From NCBI GenBank assembly GCA_963556255.1, contig OY744608.1:31843654-31907653 (forward strand): 64,000 nucleotides of DNA, given 5' to 3'. Positions within the stretch are counted from its first letter, which is position 1. Each line of letters starts with the position of its first letter. The notes under the pieces were generated by a model. The model saw nothing but the letters and a program-made list of their open reading frames with translations, did no database searches and was not told the DNA's origin. The DNA comes from Allolobophora icterica. Lineage: Eukaryota > Annelida > Clitellata > Crassiclitellata > Lumbricidae. Positions 23,887 through 31,145 of this stretch are shown piece after piece. The position numbers and the translations under genes are program-made.

Positions 23887-24886
23887 GTATTCTATCGGGG
23901 GGTAGCTCAGTGCCCATAGGCACCAGAAGCAGCTCCTCACGGACAAAACCGCGGCCAGGCCCATCAACTAGATGGTATAAAGCCGGTTGCTCAGCCTGCC
24001 GAACAACATCCAAAATAGCGTGGATGGTGAGCGACCAGTTAGGATCGGTGGCACGTTTGCTTCCACCTTCGAGCTCGCCGGGAGCGTACAAATATCGGAC
24101 GAGAACGTCGTGCCCGAGAACAGGCTCATCCAAGCCCCACAAACGAGTTTTCATTTGTGAATGAGAGGGCTTCTGTGTCACTTTAGCAGCTTTCATCGCT
24201 TCAACCGGCTTCATGTCGAGCAAGCGCGTCGGCTCATCGTTTAGTGCAGCTACAACTTCGGGCAATCGTCGAACCCATTCCACTGACCGTTCGGATGACC
24301 CCCTTGCAGCCAGGAGCAATTCCTGAGCGTACTGGGCACCGAAAAGTCGCTCAGCTAGAGTACGGTTAAAGCGTTCAACGATGCCCTGTTGACGATGATT
24401 TGCGGCCTGTCCGCGTCTTACAAGAACGTCGTGCTTCACCAGCAACGGTGTAAAATCACCCATAAATTCGCGTCCAGGATCGACCTGAAAGAGTCGAGGC
24501 CAAGTTAATGGACCCCTCTTATAGATCCCGCTTAAAGCGGCGGCGACTTCGGTCGCACTTTTGTTGATCAACGGTTCTGCTTCTTTGTATCGTGAAGCAA
24601 CATCGACAACAGTCAAGGCGTATTTATAAGTCTTTCGACCTACTTTATCGTGAGGTAAAAACAAGAGATCGGCTTGGTGTACGGCGTTTGGTTGATTTTC
24701 CTCGAACTTTGGACGCGGTATGCGGCGTGGAACGGGAAGATAAATCTGCCACACAGCTTGTTTCTTCAGCCAATCGCGAGCCTCGGCCTCGGAAACTTTG
24801 GCGGCTACGGCTAGATTTTTCACCGCAGCCTTACCTCGCCAGTAACCTCTAGGGCTGTAATAGACGGCTGAAAGGTTCTTAGACAT
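23873..24886 (-). CDS. Retrovirus-like DDE integrase of the Polinton, 337 aa
   Basis: Carries out the strand-transfer reaction that inserts the element. The rve core is intact: D73 in HQADLLFLP, D136 in FQVDPGREF and E171 in GIVERFNRTLAERLF, giving D(62)D(34)E spacing. A basic N-terminal region precedes the core (RRIPRPKF), and the C-terminal part (ILDVVRQAEQPALYHLVD) resembles a small beta-barrel or chromo-like domain. It starts at ATG 24884-24886. It is tail-to-tail with polB (14-bp overlap) and head-to-tail with the PLA2-like gene 51 bp upstream, so the two minus-strand genes may share a transcript. Confidence 0.96.
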   Translation of the reverse strand: MSKNLSAVYYSPRGYWRGKAAVKNLAVAAKVSEAEARDWLKKQAVWQIYLPVPRRIPRPKFEENQPNAVHQADLLFLPHDKVGRKTYKYALTVVDVASRYKEAEPLINKSATEVAAALSGIYKRGPLTWPRLFQVDPGREFMGDFTPLLVKHDVLVRRGQAANHRQQGIVERFNRTLAERLFGAQYAQELLLAARGSSERSVEWVRRLPEVVAALNDEPTRLLDMKPVEAMKAAKVTQKPSHSQMKTRLWGLDEPVLGHDVLVRYLYAPGELEGGSKRATDPNWSLTIHAILDVVRQAEQPALYHLVDGPGRGFVREELLLVPMGTELPPDRILNRR

Positions 24887-24937
24887 TTCAGTAAAAACTA
24901 TATATTACAAACAGGTAAACACATACACAAATGATTT

Positions 24938-25489
24938 TCATTTGCGTCGCCGTCCAACACCCATCCCCAGCCTCGACTTCGCTGACATAATGGCCGATAC
25001 CAGCCGCGCATCCTTCTTCTCATAATCCGGAGTTTCATCGGTGAGTGCGATCTTCGACGCGGCTGCAGCGAGGATGTCATCTGCGTGGTTACGCCCCGGA
25101 GTATCTTTATGAACTGCGTAAGCCACATCGTGGTGGAGGCACGCACGGTCGAGCTGATTAACACCGTGATATCGCTGTGACAGCCGTTTGTCGAGTTTTG
25201 TGAATGGTCCACAGTAAGAGTACTTTCCCGTGTTCTGAAAAGAACCTCCCGGATTATCTTCCGAAGACATACCGGATGGAAGGCTCATATGCATTTCTGG
25301 TAGAGGTAGAGCGTTCAGGGCTCTATTCAGTAGAGAACCACCAGTCTTTCGCACTTTAGAAGGCAAAATCTGGCTCTTCTTTGCACCGCAGACGGCACAG
25401 GTTCCCTTCTTGGCTGGCCGACCGTTTCGTAACTCGACGATTGTTTCATTTGAAGTCTCAGTATGTTTCTTACATCGTAGGCAATACAT
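24938..25489 (-). CDS. Zinc-ribbon plus phospholipase A2-like virion protein, 183 aa
   Basis: Starts at ATG 25487-25489, giving MYCLRCKKHTET. CXXC pairs at residues 3-6 and 31-34 form an N-terminal zinc ribbon. After TGGSLLNRALNALP comes a PLA2-like core: calcium-loop-like YCGPF (92-96), LDKRL, then LDRACLHHDVAY with the His-Asp catalytic pair (H120, D121), resembling the PLA2 domain of parvovirus VP1. The C-terminus is basic (GRRRK). Related proteins in Polinton-like viruses are thought to help breach endosomal membranes; that role is inferred here. It is divergent from the packaging ATPase, with only 38 bp between the two start codons, so a shared bidirectional promoter is likely. Confidence 0.88.
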   Translation of the reverse strand: MYCLRCKKHTETSNETIVELRNGRPAKKGTCAVCGAKKSQILPSKVRKTGGSLLNRALNALPLPEMHMSLPSGMSSEDNPGGSFQNTGKYSYCGPFTKLDKRLSQRYHGVNQLDRACLHHDVAYAVHKDTPGRNHADDILAAAASKIALTDETPDYEKKDARLVSAIMSAKSRLGMGVGRRRK

Positions 25490-25527
25490 TGCTTTCGTTG
25501 AATACAATCACAACTCGTTGTCTCTAT

Positions 25528-26214
25528 ATGGAAATAACAAATTTTGACCTCGAAGCTGACGATGGAAAAAAACACCACCATTGGTTGTTACCATCAAGCA
25601 TACGCTGTATCATCTGTGGGCCTAGCGGATGTGGAAAAACAAACCTACTACTCAACCTCCTTCTGAAGAAGGGGTACCTACGTTTTGACCGGCTCTATCT
25701 ATACTCAAAGTCTCTGGGACAGGAAAAATATCAGTTCCTTCGGGACTGGATAACAGAACTCGAAAAAGTTGCCGGGAAGGAAGTGGCTTCCTTTCACTCT
25801 TGCTCAGATGAAATAGTTCCAGTTGAATCATTAAATAAGAATGCCAGAAGCCTTCTAGTTTTCGATGACGTCATGCTTGAAAAACAGTCGCCCATCGAAA
25901 GGTATTTCACTATGGGTCGACACGGTGGCGCGGACTGCTTCTACTTAACTCAAAATTACTTCCGCATTCCCAAGCAAGCGATCCGTGACAATGCTAATCT
26001 TATCGTCCTCTTCAACCAAGACAGCAAAAATTTACGAGCCATTCACGATACGTTCGTAGGCGGCGACATGTCTTTCGATGAGTTCCGTACGTTCTTCAGC
26101 GAGTGTGCTGCCCAGCCATATGGATTCGCAGTCATAGATTTGACGTCCAAAGTGTACGATGGAAAATATCGCTGCGGGTTCGATCGCTTCTATAAGCCCA
26201 AGGCAAGTATTTAA
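25528..26214 (+). CDS. FtsK/HerA-family genome-packaging ATPase (A32-like), 228 aa
   Basis: Walker A GPSGCGKT at residues 31-38 and Walker B SLLVFDDV (acids at 113-114) are present, followed by FTMGRHGGADCFYLTQNYF, which carries the conserved sensor/glutamine region of viral packaging ATPases (Gln in LTQN). The start is ATG 25528. The open frame continues upstream but has no ATG there and overlaps the divergent PLA2-like gene. Expected to pump DNA into preformed capsids. It is the first of the rightward structural-gene cluster. Confidence 0.95.
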   Translation: MEITNFDLEADDGKKHHHWLLPSSIRCIICGPSGCGKTNLLLNLLLKKGYLRFDRLYLYSKSLGQEKYQFLRDWITELEKVAGKEVASFHSCSDEIVPVESLNKNARSLLVFDDVMLEKQSPIERYFTMGRHGGADCFYLTQNYFRIPKQAIRDNANLIVLFNQDSKNLRAIHDTFVGGDMSFDEFRTFFSECAAQPYGFAVIDLTSKVYDGKYRCGFDRFYKPKASI

Positions 26215-26232
26215 AGACACGATATAGGCAAT

Positions 26233-26413
26233 ATATAGCCGACATACAAACGCGATGTGGACAAAAGTTATCGTTACTGATTGATTGAATGTGTATTAAA
26301 AAAATACCTTAGCGTGACAGTTGTGACGATATTATCAGTCACATTGTGAAACTTGTCACACTTAAGAACTTACAAGATATAGTCGACATACAACCACGAT
26401 GTGGACAAAGGTT
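26233..26413 (+). promoter_or_regulatory. Duplicated leader/start region before the 370-aa gene
   Basis: A 37-bp sequence (ATATAGYCGACATACAAMCR followed by the start codon and MWTKV codons) occurs at 26233-26269 and again at 26377-26413. The first copy opens a 9-codon upstream reading frame (ATG 26255, stop 26282-26284); the second is the real gene start. The repeated block may include core promoter or initiator elements. Confidence 0.6.
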
Positions 26414-27511
26414 TCTTCTAAACAGGAGCGAGACGCGTTAACTCAGGATTATTTAGCTCGGAGAGATCGATTGAGACAGCGTTTCGTGGATGAGAAGCTC
26501 GGTGAAGCCAATCTTCAGTACGATGCGGCAAAGCTTTTCAAACCAATAGCCACAGCCACCGCTGAATCCCAGGTGGCTACGTCTAAAGAGCTGCAGAAAG
26601 TCACCAGCGCTTTACAGGATTTGCCGGCGCAGATTTCAGAGTCTGCTAATTTTAACCCGATAGCAGCTTTGTTCGGTGATTCCGTGGGAGCAGTTGCTCC
26701 AACGGCTGCTCCAGCGCTTCCAGCGATTGTGGCACACCCCGCCCAGGAAGCATTGTTCGTCCATCCGAACAGACATCTCAACGTCGACGCAATCAGGCGT
26801 CACGGTTTTACACCACCAAGCGAACTTGACCTTCGCGACACGGCAGCTGTGAAACAGATAATCGAAGCCGTGAACCAGTACAATAGAAACACACTTGGCA
26901 AAGAGAAAATGAAAGCCAATAAGAACGGAGATGAAGAAAAGGTCGCTTCGCTGACTTTAGATATTAAAGCCCTAAAAGACTATAGAGAACGAATACGTTT
27001 TTTGGAGAAAGGCCACACCCTCACAAAAAAGGGAAAGGGTTTCAGTGTCCCAGCCGTTCCTCTGAAATTACAAGGTAACGCCTTGGGTGAGCTCTCCGTT
27101 GACCCCGTCGCGCTGTCTGCTGGTAGACTGAGAGTGTTTAAAGGTGGGAACCTGGTGCTCGAAGCTCCGGCCGATGAGTCGTTGTTCAGCCTGTTAACGA
27201 AACGATTCGTTAAGACTAAGCAATATTCGCCTCAAGCAATCGAAACTTTTAAAAAGCTCGTACAGATGTCTGGTCTGCCTATTCATGGCCGGAAAAGTAA
27301 AAAGTTCCAGCTGATTCGAGGCGGCGCGGTGCAGTTCTACAACGACCCAAACGCTCTGGTAGAGAGGTTGCAGCTTTTGGTGGCCTCTAGGGCCGCGGGA
27401 AACACTGGTCTCGGCAACGAAATCTCCGCCATTCTCGACGAGTTACTGCGTTCCGGTGCGATCTCCAAAGAGCTGGCACTCGAATTGAATAGAAACATGC
27501 TCATAAAATAG
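26399..27511 (+). CDS. Conserved Polinton virion-type protein, 370 aa
   Basis: Follows the packaging ATPase, the slot of a conserved structural-cluster protein in Polintons. The N-terminal ~60 residues are charged and helical (KQERDALTQDYLARRDRLRQ), followed by an Ala/Pro-rich linker (~95-115), a central region with VHPNRHLNVDAIRRHGF, and a C-terminal segment FYNDPNALVERLQLLVASR. The latter resembles the 'DP-x-L-x-ERL-x-x-L' ending I associate with the family. IRGGAVQ (~309) fits the adenoviral protease consensus (M/I/L)XGG-X. No catalytic motif is seen. I infer a capsid-associated or scaffold role; it could also be a DNA-binding core protein. Confidence 0.75.
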   Translation: MWTKVSSKQERDALTQDYLARRDRLRQRFVDEKLGEANLQYDAAKLFKPIATATAESQVATSKELQKVTSALQDLPAQISESANFNPIAALFGDSVGAVAPTAAPALPAIVAHPAQEALFVHPNRHLNVDAIRRHGFTPPSELDLRDTAAVKQIIEAVNQYNRNTLGKEKMKANKNGDEEKVASLTLDIKALKDYRERIRFLEKGHTLTKKGKGFSVPAVPLKLQGNALGELSVDPVALSAGRLRVFKGGNLVLEAPADESLFSLLTKRFVKTKQYSPQAIETFKKLVQMSGLPIHGRKSKKFQLIRGGAVQFYNDPNALVERLQLLVASRAAGNTGLGNEISAILDELLRSGAISKELALELNRNMLIK

Positions 27512-27529
27512 AAATAGAAAACAAAATTC

Positions 27530-28330
27530 ATGGCTCAGATGGAACGCTCGGAGAAACTGCTCGAAGAAATTAGAGAACTTTTACAGCCTAAGGAAAATTT
27601 TAGTATAGTTGTTTCCTCAGATACTACAGGGTGGACCACGGCTTTCTCACCACCGCTGTACCTGGATCCAAAAAGACGCTTTGAGCTTGCTTTGATCAAT
27701 CTTGAAACTTATAATTCGATTCCCAACATCGATAGTACAAATAACAAGTTCGTCTACAGCACCGACAATGGTGTGACGTGGAAGACGATCATTTTGCCCG
27801 ACGGAAGCTACGAGATCGCACAGATTAATGATGAAATCGGTAGGCAGTTAGAAAAGCAAAATTCTCCGACGGGTGTGGCACCACTCGGCTTTAATTCTCC
27901 TATTACCATAGGAGCTAACGCATCTACCCTACGCGCCTTCATAAAAATTACGAATGCCCTATATAAGGTAAATATGGCTCAATCTACCATCAGGCAAATG
28001 CTCGGTTTTAACCCTCAGAGGCTTGGTAGTGGTTATAAAGAGGGAGAAAATCCAGTCGATATTCTCCGCGTGGACACAATCCTGGTAAATTGTGACATTA
28101 TCTCTGGATCGTATCGAAATGGTAGCCAGCTGCCAGTAATCTACAGTTTTTTCCCGGATGTGTCGCCCGGCTACAAGGTAATCGAGTCTCCGAAAAATCT
28201 AGTGTACCTACCAGTAGCACCGGCTGGCAACGTACAGGGCATTCGTGTGTGGCTGACCGACCAAAATGGTGAACAATTAAACCTCCGCGGTGAGACAGTA
28301 ACTATAAGGTTTCACATCCGCAGTGCGTAG
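27530..28330 (+). CDS. Penton-like minor capsid protein (single jelly roll), 266 aa
   Basis: After a short helical N-terminus the protein is beta-rich and carries the conserved Polinton minor-capsid signature: TGWTTAFSPPLYLDPKRRF, LALINLETYNSIPNI, then YSTDNGVTWKTIILPDGSYE. The C-terminal half has LPVIYSFFPDVSPGYKV and closes with ETVTIRFHIR, as in jelly-roll penton proteins. It should occupy the five-fold vertices. It starts 18 bp after the preceding stop; the capsid genes are tightly spaced and probably co-expressed. Confidence 0.9.
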   Translation: MAQMERSEKLLEEIRELLQPKENFSIVVSSDTTGWTTAFSPPLYLDPKRRFELALINLETYNSIPNIDSTNNKFVYSTDNGVTWKTIILPDGSYEIAQINDEIGRQLEKQNSPTGVAPLGFNSPITIGANASTLRAFIKITNALYKVNMAQSTIRQMLGFNPQRLGSGYKEGENPVDILRVDTILVNCDIISGSYRNGSQLPVIYSFFPDVSPGYKVIESPKNLVYLPVAPAGNVQGIRVWLTDQNGEQLNLRGETVTIRFHIRSA

Positions 28331-28352
28331 ATTTTCACACTTAAATATTCTC

Positions 28353-28784
28353 ATGTTTGTTCTTGGAATTAAAAAGCGGCGTCGTGTCGTGGGTGGTGGA
28401 CTTTTCGACTGGATACCCAAAATCGCGGGCTTGCTAGGGCGTGCCGGATCCTTCATTTCGGCTAATAAAGGTGTAATAACAAACGTTGCCGATGTAGTTG
28501 GTAATGTTATGAAAGCTGGGGCCACAACGGCGTCTGCCGTCAGGCAGATCGTTGATGCCGTGAAAGCGAGACGCGCTGTTGCCGGCGCAAAAGCACCAAT
28601 AGCGGTTCCCGCACCTTTGGAGAAGGCGCTCAGCGACAAGAGCATCGAATACTTGAAACAACTGGCTGTGAGTCCGCCACCCGTTGTTCCGACAATGGCT
28701 GACATAAACAGCCGCATTGCTGGATCCGGTTTCAAGACTATAAAGCCGAGTCGCGGTGGTAGGGGTCTGTTTCTCGCGAAATAA
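28353..28784 (+). CDS. Small pVI/pX-like virion protein with amphipathic segment, 143 aa
   Basis: Uses the first ATG (28353), 22 bp after the penton stop. The N-terminus is basic (GIKKRRRVVGGGLFDW) and is followed by an amphipathic, Gly/Ala-rich helix region (IPKIAGLLGRAGSFISANKG...VVGNVMKAGATTASAVRQIV), like the membrane-lytic protein VI or core protein precursors of adenoviruses. VVGGG-L and IAGSG-F look like processing sites for the element's own adenain-type protease. A role in membrane disruption or capsid-DNA bridging is inferred. Position between penton and major capsid genes supports a virion component. Confidence 0.72.
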   Translation: MFVLGIKKRRRVVGGGLFDWIPKIAGLLGRAGSFISANKGVITNVADVVGNVMKAGATTASAVRQIVDAVKARRAVAGAKAPIAVPAPLEKALSDKSIEYLKQLAVSPPPVVPTMADINSRIAGSGFKTIKPSRGGRGLFLAK

Positions 28785-28899
28785 AATTAAAAAAATTTCA
28801 GACTAATTCATAAAAACGCAAAAAAGCTTTACCCACCACACATGAAATTCATTTACAGCATGATTAATAATTGAAGCTTGAACTTTTTTACTTATAATA

Positions 28900-30195
28900 A
28901 TGGCGGCATTTGACGTGCCGAGTGAAATGTTGGACATCGCTTCGGCGGTGCCCGATGACAATAGCATCGAATCGTTTGAATACCGCGAGTATGAATCACA
29001 AAACCCTGCGGCTATTAACAATGGCCAGGCCATACAGATAGACATCCAGAACCAAGACATTTTCACACAGCCTTCTAAGAGCTACCTTCTTGTGGAGGGC
29101 AGGCTTACAACAACAGGCGCCGCTTACATCGCAGACACGTTGGTGTCATTCATCAACAACGCCATCCCGTACATGTTTTCTCAGATTCGATACCTGGCTA
29201 ACAACACCGAGATAGAGAATGTCATGTCTCCTGGGCAAGCCACGACGATGAAAGGCATGCTGGATTACGGCGATGATTTTTCCAAAGGCGAAGGTTTAAA
29301 CATGTGTTGGCAGAAGGACACGACTGCGGCGGCGGCGGCTGCGAATATCGGCTTCGAGGCCCGTCGACTGATGATCATTGGAAAACCCGTCCCTATTGGC
29401 ACATTTTCATTCATCGTTCCCTTAAGACATCTATTCGGTTTTTGCGATGATTACCACAAAGTCGTATACGGGATTAAACACTCCTTACTGCTGAGCCGGC
29501 AGGGAGATGCAGACGCGATCTTTAAGGAAGCCGCTGCGGTCAATGGCCAGATCACGCTGACTAAACTCTCCTGGTTCATGCCGCATATAATACCCGCTCT
29601 GGAGTATAAAAGCATGCTTATGAAGCAGATTGAAGCCAAGGTTAAGGTACCTGTGGCATTCCGCGCCATGCAATGCGACAACATTGCGGTGCCACGAGCG
29701 ACGACTTTTTCCTGGCGTTTGAGCGTTAAGTCGGGCACGGAAAAGCCACGCTGGATTCTTGTTGCTTTTCAGACTGGAAAGAATGCACATCAAGGCCAGA
29801 ATCCGGCACTGTTTGACCATGTGCAGGTTCGCAACATATTCGCTTTGCTCAACACCGATCGCTACCCAGTGGTTGACATGAATCTCGACTTCACCAAGAG
29901 GACAACCTCTCGCGCTTACAAGGCCCTACGTGACTTCAAGGAAGAATATTGCGGTATAGACGCGCGTGAATCGTCATGCCAACTGACACCAATGGAATTT
30001 GTAGATTTGTTTCCGATCTTCGTCCTGGACGTGCGCAGGCAATCCGAACGACTTAAAACCTCTGTACAGGACATACAAATCAAGGTGGACTTTAACGAAG
30101 GGGTACCAAATAATACGACAGCATATGCCGTCCTGATCAGCGACCGACTCCTGAGCTTTGAATCGGATGGCAGCAAATTCAACGTCGTCTACTAG
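28900..30195 (+). CDS. Major capsid protein (double jelly roll), 431 aa
   Basis: The hexon-like building block of an icosahedral capsid. Typical Polinton MCP segments are visible: IQIDIQNQDIFTQPSKSYLL near the N-terminus, LVSFINNAIPYMFSQIRYLA, VPLRHLFGFCDDYHKVVYG, then the second barrel with TEKPRWILVAFQTGKNAHQ and NPALFDHVQVRNIFALLNT, and a C-terminal strand AYAVLISDRLLSF. Length fits the family. The start ATG at 28900 follows an AT-rich leader (TTACTTATAATA). A 115-bp gap, long for this cluster, separates it from the previous gene and may hold a promoter. Confidence 0.95.
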   Translation: MAAFDVPSEMLDIASAVPDDNSIESFEYREYESQNPAAINNGQAIQIDIQNQDIFTQPSKSYLLVEGRLTTTGAAYIADTLVSFINNAIPYMFSQIRYLANNTEIENVMSPGQATTMKGMLDYGDDFSKGEGLNMCWQKDTTAAAAAANIGFEARRLMIIGKPVPIGTFSFIVPLRHLFGFCDDYHKVVYGIKHSLLLSRQGDADAIFKEAAAVNGQITLTKLSWFMPHIIPALEYKSMLMKQIEAKVKVPVAFRAMQCDNIAVPRATTFSWRLSVKSGTEKPRWILVAFQTGKNAHQGQNPALFDHVQVRNIFALLNTDRYPVVDMNLDFTKRTTSRAYKALRDFKEEYCGIDARESSCQLTPMEFVDLFPIFVLDVRRQSERLKTSVQDIQIKVDFNEGVPNNTTAYAVLISDRLLSFESDGSKFNVVY

Positions 30196-30251
30196 AAATC
30201 GGTTTTTCACATTTAGATACAAGGCCCTCTTTTGATATATTTTTTCCGAAA

Positions 30252-30746
30252 ATGAAAACTGAATACGTTGCGTTCGGCCTTTCGCTGACCGAAGGGCAAA
30301 AGCAAACATTGGCTAGAGCTGCGCGTGCCGGCACTGGCGCCACGATCCGGCTCACTCATGGCCAGCTTCGCGGAGACGACAAGCTCGCGCTGACAAAAGT
30401 TCAAGCCGCCCGAATCGTGAAGAAGATTTCGGAAGGCGTTGGCATGGAGCTGAGATTCACCAAAACGCAATTGAAAAAGATGACAAAATCGGGTGGATTT
30501 CTTCCACTGCTGGCTCTCCTCCCATTGATTTTTGGTGGGTTATCCGCGGCGGGTGGCGTTGCTGGAGTAGTAAAGGCTGTGCAGAGCAAACAGGCCAACG
30601 ACGCTGCACTGGCGGAGGCGGCGCGTCACAATCGCGAACTCGAGGCCCAGGTCCGCGGGTCTGGTTTATATCTCGGGCGTGAGACTCGTGGTGGTTGTTG
30701 TCCAATGTGCAAAGGATCCGGTCTCTACATCGGGCAAAAAAACTAA
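30252..30746 (+). CDS. Hydrophobic virion-type protein, 164 aa (upstream partner of a -1 frameshift)
   Basis: A basic, repeat-like N-terminal half is built around LTEGQKQTLARA and KTQLKKMTKSGG, followed by a hydrophobic segment GGFLPLLALLPLIFGGL (about 77-93) and a Gly/Ala-rich stretch, then AARHNRELEAQ and a tail with two near-identical motifs GSGLYLG and GSGLYIG. Proteins of this layout recur in Polinton structural clusters; their exact role is unclear to me, with membrane-active virion protein or core protein as options. SGG-F and (V/C)XGSG-L resemble adenain processing sites. The last codons form A_AAA_AAC directly before the TAA stop, and the protease frame continues in -1. Confidence 0.82.
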   Translation: MKTEYVAFGLSLTEGQKQTLARAARAGTGATIRLTHGQLRGDDKLALTKVQAARIVKKISEGVGMELRFTKTQLKKMTKSGGFLPLLALLPLIFGGLSAAGGVAGVVKAVQSKQANDAALAEAARHNRELEAQVRGSGLYLGRETRGGCCPMCKGSGLYIGQKN

Positions 30747-30780
30747 AACCTCTTAGCAACTTCGACATAGAGAAAGTTGC
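30737..30780 (+). promoter_or_regulatory. Candidate programmed -1 ribosomal frameshift site
   Basis: The slippery heptamer A_AAA_AAC (30737-30743) is in the correct zero-frame phase and is followed at once by the zero-frame stop TAA (30744-30746). Twelve nucleotides downstream of the heptamer is a perfect 7-bp stem (GCAACTT at 30756-30762, AAGTTGC at 30774-30780) with an 11-nt loop. A -1 slip leads into the protease frame. Confidence 0.72.
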
Positions 30781-31117
30781 CAGAGCGCTGCCGCATTTCC
30801 GCGGTGTTTTCATGCGAGATGGTCTGCCCGCCGTGGCTCGTGAGAAGGAGTGTGGAGTTGTTAATCTGGATTCCGGTTCTGGTGATGGTACTCACTGGGT
30901 CGCCTATTGGATAGATGGACCAAAAGCCGTCTATTTTGACAGTTATGGGCTGGATCCGCCTCTCGAAATTTCTAGATATTTAAAAAATCCTATAAGAACA
31001 CAAACATTTCAGCTACAGGGGCCAGATGATGTGGTATGTGGTCATCTCTGCCTAGCCGTGCTAATAGAGCTCGCTGCTGGAAAGAATTTTGAAGATATCG
31101 TGCTTGACTTATGTTAG
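30743..31117 (+). CDS. Adenain-like cysteine protease, entered by -1 frameshift
   Basis: Ulp1/adenain-type maturation protease (C5/C48-like). The triad is visible: His in GTHWVAYW (30893-30895), Asp in YFDSYGLDPP, and Cys in VVCGHLC, with the oxyanion Gln seven residues before the Cys in LQGPDD. Conserved N-terminal motifs PHFRGVFMRDGLP and ECGVVNLDSGSGDG match the Maverick form. The frame is open from 30695 but has no ATG before the Met inside GVFMRD (30810), which would cut into the conserved N-terminus. I therefore annotate it from the frameshift, giving 124 protease-frame codons after the 164 codons of the upstream gene. Non-AUG initiation or a spliced mRNA are alternatives. Expected to cleave virion precursors. 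Confidence 0.9.
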   Translation, partial: LKPLSNFDIEKVARALPHFRGVFMRDGLPAVAREKECGVVNLDSGSGDGTHWVAYWIDGPKAVYFDSYGLDPPLEISRYLKNPIRTQTFQLQGPDDVVCGHLCLAVLIELAAGKNFEDIVLDLC

Positions 31118-31145
31118 ACTTCCGTCACCTTTTTGTATATAAAAA

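Noticed and set aside
25381..25527. N-terminal extension of the packaging ATPase
   Set aside because: The upstream open frame lacks an ATG and overlaps the divergent PLA2-like coding region; the conserved protein begins at 25528.
28323..28352. Earlier start for the pVI/pX-like protein
   Set aside because: It would begin with GTG and overlap the penton gene; ATG 28353 is the first eukaryotic-type start.
30695..30742. Protease start within the overlap
   Set aside because: The frame is open here but begins with TTG and has no ATG; the frameshift at 30737-30743 explains the arrangement better.
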